Of a stretch of DNA of 64,000 bases, positions 34,891 through 44,700 are shown piece after piece. Position 1 is the stretch's first letter; every line of letters begins with the position of its first letter. The position numbers and the translations under genes are program-made. Location: positions 310,001-374,000 of the forward strand of contig NZ_JAEQBB010000002.1 in assembly GCF_018616375.1 (NCBI RefSeq), read 5' to 3'. A model generated the notes under the pieces. It saw only the letters and a program-made list of their open reading frames with translations. It was not told the DNA's origin and made no database searches. The DNA is from Exiguobacterium sp. J17977. GTDB lineage: Bacteria > Bacillota > Bacilli > Exiguobacteriales > Exiguobacteriaceae.

Positions 34891-35817
34891 TCAAGACAGG
34901 ATTGCCCGAGCCGCCGTCTCATCTTGCTTGAGTTGGGCGATGAGCGAGTCGAGTCCGTCGAACGCCCGCTCGTCCCGTAAATAGTGCATCCATTCGATTT
35001 CAATCAATTGTCCGTATAAATCTTCTGAGAAATCGAACAAGTGGCTCTCAATCGAGACGTCACCGGTCGCATAAAACGTCGGACGCCGCCCGACGTTCGT
35101 CATTGCGTCGAACGTCCGACCGTCCTGAAGCCGTACGCGCGTCGCATAGACGCCGAGGCGCGGCATGACGTACGACGCGTCCATGACGACGTTCGCCGTC
35201 GGGTAGCCAATCGTCCGGCCCCGGGCGTCGCCGTGGATGACTTCCCCGCAGATGACGTACGGCGTACCGAGCAGCTCGCTCGCCACATCGACGTCTCCGG
35301 CACCGAGCAACTGACGAATCCGCGTCGACGACACTTTTTCGCCGCCGCTCGTCTGTTCAGCAACGACCGAGGTCGTGAAACGACCGCGCGCATGATACGG
35401 CAGTGTCTCCATCGTCCCCTCCCCGAATTTACCGTACGAATAGTCAAAACCTGCCGTCACGTGAACCGCACCGGCACCAATCAAATAGTCATCCACGAAC
35501 TGTTGCGGCGACAGGCTCGCCAACTCTTTTGTGAACGTGATGACGATGCACCGTTCGACACCGAGGGCGGCAATCCGGTTCAATTTCCGCTGGAGCGGTG
35601 TGATATAACGGACCGCATCCGGTTTGTTCGATAACACTTGTTTCGGGTGCGGGTCGAACGTGATGACGGTCACGGGCACGTCAAGTTGTTTCGCCTGCGC
35701 CTGCGCATGCCGAATCACGGCCTGATGTCCGGTGTGGACGCCGTCGAAAAATCCGAGCACCATGACCGAAGGGACCAGGTCTGGTGTCTCAGGATACGTC
35801 AGATGGATCGTTTCCAT
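34891..35817 (-). CDS. ribF: Bifunctional riboflavin kinase / FAD synthetase
   Basis: Enzyme of 308 residues that converts riboflavin to FMN and then to FAD. The N-terminal nucleotidyltransferase half has [14 protein letters not shown] near residue 22 and the [14 protein letters not shown] motif near residue 160. The C-terminal kinase half contains [11 protein letters not shown] and the [18 protein letters not shown] segment. Length is typical. It is part of the truB-ribF pair in the infB cluster; GGGGAG precedes the start. No FMN riboswitch is seen. Confidence 0.96.
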   Translation of the reverse strand: METIHLTYPETPDLVPSVMVLGFFDGVHTGHQAVIRHAQAQAKQLDVPVTVITFDPHPKQVLSNKPDAVRYITPLQRKLNRIAALGVERCIVITFTKELASLSPQQFVDDYLIGAGAVHVTAGFDYSYGKFGEGTMETLPYHARGRFTTSVVAEQTSGGEKVSSTRIRQLLGAGDVDVASELLGTPYVICGEVIHGDARGRTIGYPTANVVMDASYVMPRLGVYATRVRLQDGRTFDAMTNVGRRPTFYATGDVSIESHLFDFSEDLYGQLIEIEWMHYLRDERAFDGLDSLIAQLKQDETAARAILS

Positions 35818-35832
35818 ACTTCAATCTCCCCT

Positions 35833-36741
35833 TTAGTCGATGGTCAACATGACCTCGACAGTTGCGTCTGTTGTTCCGTCAAGCCGTCGATAGAGGGCAA
35901 GTGGAATTCCTTCTTCATTATAGACAGTAAACAGTTCAAATTCGAGCGAGACGTCGTTCAAACGACCTCCGTTTCGAATATACCGTTCTCGATTGGCTGG
36001 AATCGTCATGGCCGGCCAACGTTTGATGACCTCTTCGAGCGGGATGAGGTGGTTCATCCGTTCCTCGACCGTCTCGAGGTCGGCCAGTTGCTGCAACGTG
36101 ACGGCGGCCGTCTCCTCGAACGAACCGGACCGGGTCCGACGCAGATCGCTCATATGGGCCGGATAGCCGAGCCTCTCCCCGATTTGAACGGCGAGCGTCC
36201 GGATGAACGTCCCTTTGCCGCACTCGACGTCAATCCGGAAGCGGCAGACGCCGTCTTCGATGACCGGCTCATTCGTCCGGACGAGACGATGAATCTCGAC
36301 GATGCGGCGCGGCCGTTCCACCGTCTGACCTTTTCGGGCGTATTCGTACAATTTTTTTCCGTTCACTTTGACGGCAGAGAAGTAAGGCGGGATTTGCTCG
36401 ATTTTTCCCGTCAACGTCTCGAGGACACGATCGATGTCGGCAGCGGTGAACGCCTCCGGACCGACCTGGCGCGTCTCGACGACCTCGCCATGGGCATCCT
36501 CGGTCATCGTCGCCGTCCCGATGGTGATTTCGGCGGCGTAACGTTTGCCTTCATCGGTCAGAAACCGTGACAGCTTCGTCGCCCGTCCGAGACAAATCGG
36601 TAGGACACCGGTCACTTCCGGGTCGAGCGTGCCGGTATGTCCGACTTTTTTTGTTTGGAACAATTTACGGAGCTTGAACACACAGTCGTGGCTCGTCATG
36701 CCGCTGTCTTTATCTAAAATCAATACACCAGTTGGTTCCAT
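35833..36741 (-). CDS. truB: tRNA pseudouridine-55 synthase
   Basis: Enzyme of 302 residues that converts U55 of the tRNA T-loop to pseudouridine. The catalytic Asp40 is in HTGTLDPEVTGVL; the LDP motif is kept although the usual Ala two residues on is Val-Thr. The C-terminal region carries the PUA-like extension found in bacterial TruB. The ATG at 36741 has GGGAGG upstream; an earlier in-frame ATG overlaps the rbfA terminator. It follows rbfA, as in most bacteria. Confidence 0.96.
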   Translation of the reverse strand: MEPTGVLILDKDSGMTSHDCVFKLRKLFQTKKVGHTGTLDPEVTGVLPICLGRATKLSRFLTDEGKRYAAEITIGTATMTEDAHGEVVETRQVGPEAFTAADIDRVLETLTGKIEQIPPYFSAVKVNGKKLYEYARKGQTVERPRRIVEIHRLVRTNEPVIEDGVCRFRIDVECGKGTFIRTLAVQIGERLGYPAHMSDLRRTRSGSFEETAAVTLQQLADLETVEERMNHLIPLEEVIKRWPAMTIPANRERYIRNGGRLNDVSLEFELFTVYNEEGIPLALYRRLDGTTDATVEVMLTID

Positions 36742-36757
36742 CTGAATTCCTCCCATC

Positions 36758-36786
36758 AAAAAAGGGGAGACGCGAGTCCCCCCTTC
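36758..36786 (-). terminator. Intrinsic terminator between rbfA and truB
   Basis: An 8-position stem with one mismatch (36764-36771 with 36776-36783) and a 4-base loop is followed on the minus strand by TTTTTT. It overlaps the upstream edge of truB, so truB-ribF may depend on partial read-through. Confidence 0.75.
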
Positions 36787-36789
36787 AAT

Positions 36790-37140
36790 TTATTGGTCGT
36801 TCCGATTTAAGTCACGAATCAATGAATCGATATGGCTACCATATGCGACCGATGAATCGTATTCGAACGACAATTCTGGCGTTTTCCGAAGACGGATGCG
36901 GCTTCCGATCTCGCGGCGAATGAATGCGCTCGCCTTATCGAGACCAGCTTGCGTTTCAGCCTTCACCGTGGCGTCGTCACCGAGCACCGTGTAGTAGGCT
37001 GTCGCTTGCTGCAAGTCTCCCGTCACATCAACGCTCGTGATTGTAGCGTTCTTCGTACGTGGGTCGTTGACTTCACGGAGCAAGATATCTGTAATCTCTT
37101 TACGCATCTGCTCTGCGACGCGTTGGGCACGAATGTTCAT
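36790..37140 (-). CDS. rbfA: Ribosome-binding factor A
   Basis: KH-fold protein of 116 residues that binds the immature 30S subunit and is needed for 16S rRNA 5' maturation, notably at low temperature. Family hallmarks are [22 protein letters not shown] and the C-terminal [20 protein letters not shown]. It starts 18 bases after infB and completes the nusA-infB-rbfA set. Confidence 0.96.
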   Translation of the reverse strand: MNIRAQRVAEQMRKEITDILLREVNDPRTKNATITSVDVTGDLQQATAYYTVLGDDATVKAETQAGLDKASAFIRREIGSRIRLRKTPELSFEYDSSVAYGSHIDSLIRDLNRNDQ

Positions 37141-37158
37141 ACGTGTTCCCTCCTCGCT

Positions 37159-39378
37159 TTATTTACGTTCGACTTCTTTCATGATGAACGCCTCGATGAC
37201 GTCATCCACTTTAATATCGTCGAACTTCTCTACTTTAATCCCACACTCGTAGCCTGTCGCGACTTCTTTGACGTCGTCTTTGAAGCGGCGGAGCGTATCG
37301 AGTTTTCCTTCGTACACAACAATCCCGTTACGGATGATGCGGACGCCGGCGTCGCGTGAGATTTTACCCTCAGTGACGTAACAGCCGGCAATCGTACCGA
37401 CTTTCGAGACTTTGAAGACGTCACGGACTTCAACTTGTCCTGTGATTTCTTCAACGAACTCAGGGTCGAGCATCCCTTTCATCGCGCTCTCGATTTCATC
37501 GATGGCGTTGTAGATGATGCGGTGCAGACGCATTTCAACATGCTCTTGCTCGGCCATCGACCGGGCGTTACCATCTGGGCGGACGTTGAATCCGATGATG
37601 ATCGCATTGGCCGCCGAAGCGAGAATGACGTCACCTTCTGTGATGGCACCGACACCTTGGTGGACGATGTTGATTTTGACGCCTGCGACGTCGATTTTGC
37701 GGAGTGAACCAGCGAGTGCTTCAGCCGAACCTTGAACGTCTGCTTTGATGATGACGTTCAAATCTTTGACTTCGCCTTCTTGAATACGACTGAACAAGTC
37801 ATCAAGACTAACTTTAGCCGATTCGCGACGCTGTGATTCGAGGTAACGTTGGTAACGTTTTTCTCCGATCGCACGTGCTTTCTTCTCATCTTCGAACACG
37901 ATGAACTGATCACCCGCTTGTGGGACATCGTTCAATCCTGTAATCTCGATCGGCGTCGATGGACCGACTTCTTTCACACGACGACCGATATCGTTGACCA
38001 TCGCCCGGACGCGTCCGAACGTGCTGCCGACGACAATCGAGTCACCGATCCGGAGTGTACCGTGTTGGACGAGAAGCGTTGCGACAGGACCGCGGCCTTT
38101 GTCGAGCTTCGCTTCGATGACCGAACCGCGAGCTGGCATTTCTGGCGTCGACTTGTACTCTTCGACTTCAGAAACGAGTAAGATCATCTCGAGCAACTCA
38201 TCGATTCCTTCGTCTTTCAAAGCTGAGATCGGTACGAAAATCGTTTCGCCGCCCCACTCTTCCGGTACAAGACCGAACTCTGTCAATTCTTGTTTGACGC
38301 GGTCAGGGTTTGCTCCTTCTTTATCCATTTTGTTCACAGCGACGATAATCGGCACGTTTGCCGCTTTCGCGTGTGAGATGGCTTCTTCCGTCTGTGGCAT
38401 GACGCCGTCATCCGCTGCGACAACGATAATCGCGATATCCGTCACTTCGGCTCCACGGGCACGCATCGTCGTAAAGGCGGCGTGACCTGGTGTGTCGAGG
38501 AACGTGATCTTTTTATCGTTGACTTCAACTTGATAAGCCCCGATGTGCTGCGTGATTCCGCCGGCTTCACCAGCAACGACTTTCGTGTTGCGGATCGAGT
38601 CAAGAAGTGTTGTCTTACCGTGGTCGACGTGACCCATGATTGTGACGACAGCTGGACGCTCGACAAGCTCATACTCAGAGAAGTCGATTTCTACTTCTTC
38701 AAAGTCAGTCTCGTCGATGAGAACTTCTTTCTCGACTTCGTAACCGAATTCAGTTGCAAGCAACTCAATCGTCTCGTCATCAAGTGTTTGGTTGATTGTC
38801 GCCATGACACCAAGACCCATCAACTTCATGATGATCTCGTTTGGCTTTTTATCCATCTTCGCAGCGAGGTCCGATACGCTGAGGACATCATCGTACTTGA
38901 TGACGTTGCCCATTTCAGACTCTTGCGCCAAACGAGCTGCTTTACGCTGACTCGTTTTTGAATTCGGATCCGCTTCTAATGGCACTGCTGCTTTCGCAGG
39001 TTTGCCTTTGAATTTACCACCGCGTTTCTTGTTGCGGTTGTCGTTGCGGTTGTTGCCGAAACGGTTGCCACCACGGTTGCCCGCTTGGTTGCTTTGACCG
39101 CCAGACGCTTGTGGACGTGCTTTCGGTGCTTCTTGCTTGGCAGCAGGTTTCGCGTCAGCCGGTTTTGACTCGGCAGACTTCGTTGCAGCTGGCTTTTCTT
39201 GCTTGTCAGCCGAACGGTATTTCTCAGGATTGAAGACACGGTCGAGTTGCTTGACCGACTCCTCATCTAAGACAGCCATGTGGTTTTTCACTGGCTTGTT
39301 CATTTTCTCTAGCTGAGTAATGACTTGTTTACTTGTTACATTCTGTTCTTTTGCAAATTCATAGACGCGTTTTCCCAA
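37159..39378 (-). CDS. infB: Translation initiation factor IF-2
   Basis: GTPase of 739 residues that brings initiator fMet-tRNA to the 30S subunit. A helical N-terminal IF2_N module is followed by a basic Gln/Asn/Gly/Arg-rich linker (about 60-140), a second IF2_N module, then the G domain with [11 protein letters not shown] (near 250), DTPGHAAF and NKMD, and the C1/C2 domains. I start at the TTG at 39378, 7 bases after GGAGGT, giving [12 protein letters not shown] as in the family; the GTG three codons upstream overlaps the binding site. It lies downstream of ylxQ. Confidence 0.96.
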   Translation of the reverse strand: MGKRVYEFAKEQNVTSKQVITQLEKMNKPVKNHMAVLDEESVKQLDRVFNPEKYRSADKQEKPAATKSAESKPADAKPAAKQEAPKARPQASGGQSNQAGNRGGNRFGNNRNDNRNKKRGGKFKGKPAKAAVPLEADPNSKTSQRKAARLAQESEMGNVIKYDDVLSVSDLAAKMDKKPNEIIMKLMGLGVMATINQTLDDETIELLATEFGYEVEKEVLIDETDFEEVEIDFSEYELVERPAVVTIMGHVDHGKTTLLDSIRNTKVVAGEAGGITQHIGAYQVEVNDKKITFLDTPGHAAFTTMRARGAEVTDIAIIVVAADDGVMPQTEEAISHAKAANVPIIVAVNKMDKEGANPDRVKQELTEFGLVPEEWGGETIFVPISALKDEGIDELLEMILLVSEVEEYKSTPEMPARGSVIEAKLDKGRGPVATLLVQHGTLRIGDSIVVGSTFGRVRAMVNDIGRRVKEVGPSTPIEITGLNDVPQAGDQFIVFEDEKKARAIGEKRYQRYLESQRRESAKVSLDDLFSRIQEGEVKDLNVIIKADVQGSAEALAGSLRKIDVAGVKINIVHQGVGAITEGDVILASAANAIIIGFNVRPDGNARSMAEQEHVEMRLHRIIYNAIDEIESAMKGMLDPEFVEEITGQVEVRDVFKVSKVGTIAGCYVTEGKISRDAGVRIIRNGIVVYEGKLDTLRRFKDDVKEVATGYECGIKVEKFDDIKVDDVIEAFIMKEVERK

Positions 39379-39399
39379 AGCATCCACCTCCGTTAATAG

Positions 39400-39696
39400 T
39401 TAAGAGAGAAGTTGCTTAAGCTTGTTCGCAAATCCGGATTCTGTCACAGACACGACGACTCGCATGTCTTTACCTAAAGCAGCCCCGATTGTATATCGGT
39501 CGCTCACTTCAATCAATGGAACACCATACGATGTACACTTGTCGGTAACCCGTTTTCTCGTAGACGCTCCCGCATCTCCGGCAAGGATGACAAGCTTGGC
39601 TCGGCCAGCTCGCACATCCTTCAACACAAACTCTTCTCCCATCGTTACTTTCCTCGCTCGTGCGGCAAGGCCTAACAATGATTCCCACTGACTCAT
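39400..39696 (-). CDS. ylxQ: L7Ae-family ribosome-associated protein YlxQ
   Basis: Protein of 98 residues with the L7Ae/L30e/S12e/Gadd45 fold, an RNA-binding fold that recognises kink turns. The core [23 protein letters not shown] and [18 protein letters not shown] are typical. It sits between ylxR and infB and overlaps ylxR by 4 bases. It is not essential in Bacillus and the RNA target in this organism is unknown. Confidence 0.9.
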   Translation of the reverse strand: MSQWESLLGLAARARKVTMGEEFVLKDVRAGRAKLVILAGDAGASTRKRVTDKCTSYGVPLIEVSDRYTIGAALGKDMRVVVSVTESGFANKLKQLLS

Positions 39697-39965
39697 GATT
39701 CGGCTCCTGTCACAGCTTGCAGCAGCTGCTCATAAAGCGCATCACTCGTCTTGACTTTTAAATGATGATCGAGTGTCCGTTTTTTCTCTGCTAAACGAAT
39801 CACATCCGCATCTTTCGACAAATACGCCCCACGTCCGTTCAATTTACCAGACGTATCGATGACGACGTCGCCTTCCGGCGTCCGAACGACACGAATCAAC
39901 GCTTGTTTCGGTAACATTTCTTGCGTGACCACACATTTGCGCAAAGGAAGTTTCTTTTGCTTCAT
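39693..39965 (-). CDS. ylxR: YlxR/RnpM family RNA-binding protein (DUF448)
   Basis: Basic protein of 90 residues beginning [22 protein letters not shown], the conserved RNA-binding face of the DUF448/YlxR family. The Cys of RKCVVT is the usual family residue. B. subtilis YlxR has been described as a modulator of RNase P (RnpM). The ATG at 39965 has GAGGA about 6 bases upstream; an ATG two codons earlier is too close. It overlaps the end of nusA and the start of ylxQ. Confidence 0.93.
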   Translation of the reverse strand: MKQKKLPLRKCVVTQEMLPKQALIRVVRTPEGDVVIDTSGKLNGRGAYLSKDADVIRLAEKKRTLDHHLKVKTSDALYEQLLQAVTGAES

Positions 39966-39967
39966 GG

Positions 39968-41134
39968 TCATTCCTCTTCTTTCACCGTTGTCGGCTCGAG
40001 GGCGACGTCAACCGAGTCAGTCTGTTCCATTTCATTGTGAACAATTTCTGGCTCCGGTTCAACTTTTTCGGCGTACGTATCATACAAGTCCATGCTTTCT
40101 GCATCCGTCTCGCTCTTGATATCAATTTTCCATCCCGTCAATTTCGCGGCAAGACGGGCGTTTTGACCGCGCTTCCCGATGGCGAGTGACAATTGATAAT
40201 CCGGCACGACGACCGTCGTCGATTTATTCGGTTCATTGACGTACACGTCCACGACTTGAGCCGGACTGAGTGCGTTTTTCACGAACTCTTTCGGGTCGTT
40301 CGACCAACGGACGATATCGATTTTCTCACCATTGAGCTCATCGACGATCGTTTGGACACGTTGCCCTTTCGGACCGACACAAGCGCCGACTGGATCGACG
40401 ATGTCTGAATGGACGGCAATCTTCGAACGGTCACCCGCTTCGCGTGAGACCGACATGACGTCGACCGTTCCGCTCGCGATTTCTGGCACTTCGAGCTCGA
40501 ACAGACGACGCAACAGACCTGGATGCGTCCGCGAGACTTGGATGGCTGCGCCAGACCCTTTCGTCGTCGAATCGACTTTCGTCACATACACTTTGATGCG
40601 GTCATGAATCTGATACGATTCATTTGGCATCTGCTCGTTCGGTGTGAGTACCGCTTCGATATTGTTTTCAAGACCGATATACAAGTTGCGTGGGTCGAAC
40701 CGTTCCACAATCCCCGTCATGATCTCGTCTTCTTTATCGACGAAATGGTTGTAGATGCGCTCGCGCTCGGCTTCCCGCATCTTTTGCGTGACGACTTGTT
40801 TGGCCGTCATCGCCGCGACGCGACCGAAGTCGCTCGGTGTGACTTCTTCTTTATGGAAGTCCCCTAACTCGTAGTTCGGGTCAATCTCATGCGCTTCTTC
40901 GAGCGACAATTGTTGCTCGGGATGCGAGAGACGTTCAACGACTTCGAGAAGTGCGAAGACACGAATATCACCGGTCACTTGGTCGAATTCAACTTTTACG
41001 TTTTCATTCGGATTGGCGACGTTTCGGCGATATGCCGAAATGAGCGCCTGTTCAAGTGCATCGATGATAATCTCCTTCTCGATTCCTTTTTCGTTAGCAA
41101 TCTGTTCGATTGTTGTGAGTAATTGTGGCCCCAT
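39968..41134 (-). CDS. nusA: Transcription termination/antitermination protein NusA
   Basis: RNA polymerase-associated factor of 388 residues. An N-terminal polymerase-binding domain (1-130) is followed by an S1 domain (about 135-200), and two KH domains containing VGACVGPKGQRVQTIVDEL and SLAIGKRGQNARLAAKLTG. The C-terminus is a short acidic tail without the extra repeats of E. coli NusA, as is usual in Bacillota. AAGGAGAGG precedes the ATG. It is in the rimP-nusA-ylxR-ylxQ-infB operon. Confidence 0.97.
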   Translation of the reverse strand: MGPQLLTTIEQIANEKGIEKEIIIDALEQALISAYRRNVANPNENVKVEFDQVTGDIRVFALLEVVERLSHPEQQLSLEEAHEIDPNYELGDFHKEEVTPSDFGRVAAMTAKQVVTQKMREAERERIYNHFVDKEDEIMTGIVERFDPRNLYIGLENNIEAVLTPNEQMPNESYQIHDRIKVYVTKVDSTTKGSGAAIQVSRTHPGLLRRLFELEVPEIASGTVDVMSVSREAGDRSKIAVHSDIVDPVGACVGPKGQRVQTIVDELNGEKIDIVRWSNDPKEFVKNALSPAQVVDVYVNEPNKSTTVVVPDYQLSLAIGKRGQNARLAAKLTGWKIDIKSETDAESMDLYDTYAEKVEPEPEIVHNEMEQTDSVDVALEPTTVKEEE

Positions 41135-41146
41135 CTTTACCTCTCC

Positions 41147-41617
41147 TTAACTAAACGTGACCGCTAGGCGGGCTTGTGCAATTTTGTCTACCGGTAGCGA
41201 TATCGCTTTTTTTCTTGTCTTGATGCGTGTCTCGACGACGGCGGTCTCGCCGTCATATTCTGTCAAAATCCCTTCGAACTCTTTAGCACCTTCAATCGGG
41301 GCAAACGTCTTGATATAGACGTTCTTTCCAATCGCGCGTTCAAAGTCGGTCGGCTTCTTCAGCGGTCGCTCGGCACCGGGACTCGAGACGTCAAGATAAT
41401 AGGCTTGCTCGATCGGATCGCTATCGTTTAGTTTTTCCGAGAGTTGTTCGTTGATGTTGACGCAATCATCTAAATCGACGCCCCCCGGCTTGTCGATATA
41501 GACGCGCAAGAACCAATCCGGCCCTTCTTTCACGAATTCGACATCGACCAATTCCATGTTCTCACGCTCCACGATCGGCAACGCAATCGCTTCGACAACT
41601 TCTGTTATTTTGGACAC
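41147..41617 (-). CDS. rimP: Ribosome maturation factor RimP
   Basis: Protein of 156 residues needed for 30S subunit assembly. The N-terminal alpha/beta domain contains ELVDVEFVKEGPDWFLRVYID and the conserved YLDVSSPGAERPL, followed by a C-terminal SH3-like domain. I choose the GTG at 41617 (giving MSKITEVVEAI) because GGAGGG lies 7 bases upstream; the ATG two codons earlier touches that site. It opens the nusA-infB operon behind its own promoter and a large hairpin. Confidence 0.95.
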   Translation of the reverse strand: MSKITEVVEAIALPIVERENMELVDVEFVKEGPDWFLRVYIDKPGGVDLDDCVNINEQLSEKLNDSDPIEQAYYLDVSSPGAERPLKKPTDFERAIGKNVYIKTFAPIEGAKEFEGILTEYDGETAVVETRIKTRKKAISLPVDKIAQARLAVTFS

Positions 41618-41644
41618 TCTCATCCCTCCTTCTGGCTTTTACAT

Positions 41645-41676
41645 ACAAGAAAGGAGTAGGGTTCCCTACTCCTTTC
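41645..41676 (-). terminator. Long hairpin between polC and rimP
   Basis: A perfect 13-bp stem (41649-41661 with 41664-41676) with a minimal loop is followed on the minus strand by a poor T tract (TTGT). It lies downstream of the rimP promoter, so it may be both the polC terminator and a leader structure of the nusA operon. Confidence 0.7.
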
Positions 41677-41705
41677 CGTCGTAGTATCCAACATTGTTCG
41701 ATACC

Positions 41706-41735
41706 AATATATCATATTTTCCCGGTTTTTCGCAA
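41706..41735 (-). promoter_or_regulatory. Candidate sigma-A promoter of the rimP-nusA-infB operon
   Basis: Minus-strand TTGCGA (41730-41735) and TATATT (41706-41711) have an 18-base spacer, immediately after the polC stop codon. Transcripts would include the hairpin at 41649-41676 in their leader. Confidence 0.6.
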
Positions 41736-41736
41736 C

Positions 41737-44700
41737 TTACACCCCAAAATCAAAGAACGAGAGTTGGTTCTCATCCGGGAGGCCTTCGAGACATTTCATC
41801 GTATCGAGCGTCTCGACGATCGTCTTCGACAACTTGGCCCGTTTGCGCAAGTCTTCTTTCGATAGGAACTGCCCTTCGGCACGTGCATCGACGATCGCTT
41901 TCGCCGCGTTCGTCCCGAGACCGTCGACCGCATTGAACGGCGGGATGAGCGTGTTCCCTTCAATCAAGAACTCGGTCGCGCTCGAACGATACAAATCGAT
42001 GTTTTGGAACTTCATGCCGCGCTCTAACATCTCGAGTGCGAGCTCGAGCACGGTGTGGAGACCCTTATCTTTCGCCGTGGCTTCAAATCCTTTTTCGCGG
42101 ATATCCGACATCGCTTTCCGTACGGCCTGCGATCCTTTAATCATCGCCGACAAATCAAAGTCGCCGGCTCGGACCGTAAAGTACGTCGCGTAATATAGAA
42201 TCGGATGATGCACTTTGAAGTAGGCGATGCGGACGGCCATGAGCACGTACGCCGTGGCGTGTGCTTTCGGGAACATATACTTGATCTTTTTACAAGACGA
42301 GATGTACCATTCCGGGACATCGTTGGCCCGCATCTCCGTCTCCATGTCCTCCGACAAGCCTTTCCCTTTCCGTACCGACTCCATGATTTTGAAGGCGAAT
42401 GACGGTTCGAGGCCCGCATAAATCAAATAGACCATGATGTCATCACGACACCCGATGACGTCTTTGAGTTCACACGTCCCGTTATAGATGAGCTCGTTGG
42501 CGTTGCCGATCCAAACGTCTGTCCCGTGAGACAGTCCCGAGATTTGAACGAGTTCGGAGAACGTCGACGGTTTCGTCTCTTCGAGCATCTGCCGGACGAA
42601 CTTCGTCCCGAACTCTGGAATCCCGAGCGTTCCCGTCTTCGATTCGATTTGCTCCGGCGTCACACCGAGCACTTCCGGCGACGAAAAGATTTTCATGACC
42701 GTCGGGTCGTCCGTCGGAATCGTCTTCGGATCGATACCGGACAAATCTTGGAGCATCCGGATGGCGGTCGGATCATCGTGACCGAGAATATCGAGTTTGA
42801 GCAAGTTGTCGTGAATCGAGTGGAAGTCGAAGTGGGTCGTCTTCCATTCGGACGACTTATCATCGGCCGGATATTGGATCGGCGAGATTTCGGCGATGTC
42901 CATATAGTCTGGGACGACGATAATCCCCCCCGGGTGTTGCCCGGACGTCCGTTTGACGCCGGTGACACCCGAGACGAGCCGGTCGACCTCGGCGTTCCGA
43001 TAAATCTTATCGTTCTCGGTCGCATAGCCTTTCACGTACCCGTACGCCGTCTTATCGGCAATCGTCCCGATTGTGCCGGCACGATACACATACTCTTCAC
43101 CGAACAACACTTTCGTGTAGGCGTGGGCGTGCGGTTGATATTCACCCGAGAAGTTCAAATCGATATCCGGTACTTTGTCCCCTTTGAAACCAAGGAACGT
43201 CTCGAACGGGATATCGTGCCCGTCTTTCGTATACCAAGTCCCACACTCCGGGCATTGCTTATCGGGAAGGTCATACCCGGACCCGACCGATCCGTCGTCG
43301 AAGAAGTGGGAATGTTGACACTTCGGACAGACGTAATGCGGTGGCAGCGGATTGACCTCAGTGATTTCGGTCATCGTCGCAACGAAACTCGATCCAACCG
43401 AACCACGCGATCCGACGAGATAGCCGTCATCGAGCGATTTTTTCACGAGTTTATGCGAGATCAAATAAATGACGGCAAACCCGTGACCGATAATCGACTT
43501 CAACTCTTTCTCAAGCCGAGCCTCGACGATTTCCGGCAGTTGTTCACCATATATCGAGCGGGCCATGTCATAACTCATATTCCGGACTTCGTCGTCGGCG
43601 CCTTCAATCTTCGGCGTATACAAGTCGTCCGGGATGATTTGAATCGACTCGATTTGATCGGCGATCGCGTTCGGGTTCGTGATGACAATCTCACGGGCGA
43701 GCTCGTCCCCGAGGAATTTGAAGTCTTCCATCATCTCTTTCGTCGTGCGGAAATGGGCGTGTGGGAGTTCTTTCCGCGTGTTGATAAAGTTGGCGCCACC
43801 TTGCGTCCGAATCAAAATCTCTCGATACGAGCGGTCCGTCCGATCGAGATAGTGGACGTTGCCGGTCGCACAGACAGGCAGTCCGGCTTGACCGGCGACG
43901 CGAATGATCCGTTTGATGATTTCACGCAATTCGAGTTCGTTGGCGACGATTTCTTTATCGATGAGGTGCATATAGAGCGCCGGCGGATGAATCTCGATAA
44001 AATCGTAAAACGCCATCATCTTCTCTAACTCTTCGTCAGACTTGTTCAGGGCGGCGTCGAAAATCTCGCCGTTGTCACACGCCGAACCGATTAAGAGGCC
44101 CTCGCGTCGTTTGATAATCTCCGAGCGCGGCATGCGTGCCATGCGGAACAAGTAATCGATGTGCGACAAGGAAATCAATTCGTATAAATTCCGAAGTCCC
44201 GGTTTTTTTGTTTTCGCATAAATCGTCGCATGGAACGGACGAATCTTCGAGACATCGCTTCCGACTTTGGCATTGAGCGAGCGATGCGTCTGCATCTCAA
44301 ACATCTGTTTGGCGAGTTCGAGCAGCTTCATGAGCAAATACGCCGTCGCCTCAGCATCATAGATGGCGCGGTGATGTTGCGTCAACTCGATATCGAATCG
44401 CTTCGCGAGCGTGTTGAGACGGTGGTTCTTGAGCGTCGGTAAAATCGTCCGGGCGAGCTCGAGCGTATCGATGACCGGATAATCGTCCGGCTCGTGCCCG
44501 CCGCTCCGGAGCGTCGCTTCGAGAAAGCCCATATCGAACGCGGCGTTATGCGCAACAAGGATACTGTCCCCGGACCAATCGACGAACTGTTTGGCGATGA
44601 CTTCTGGATCAGGCTGGCCATGGACCATATCGTCCGTGATACCCGTCAGTTCAATCGTCGTGGCCGAGAGCGGATGCTTCGGATCGGCGAACGCCTCGAA

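Noticed and set aside
42526-44028. 500-codon open frame on the plus strand
   Set aside because: It is antisense to polC, has the Arg/Asp-rich composition of a mirrored frame, lacks a ribosome binding site and matches no family.
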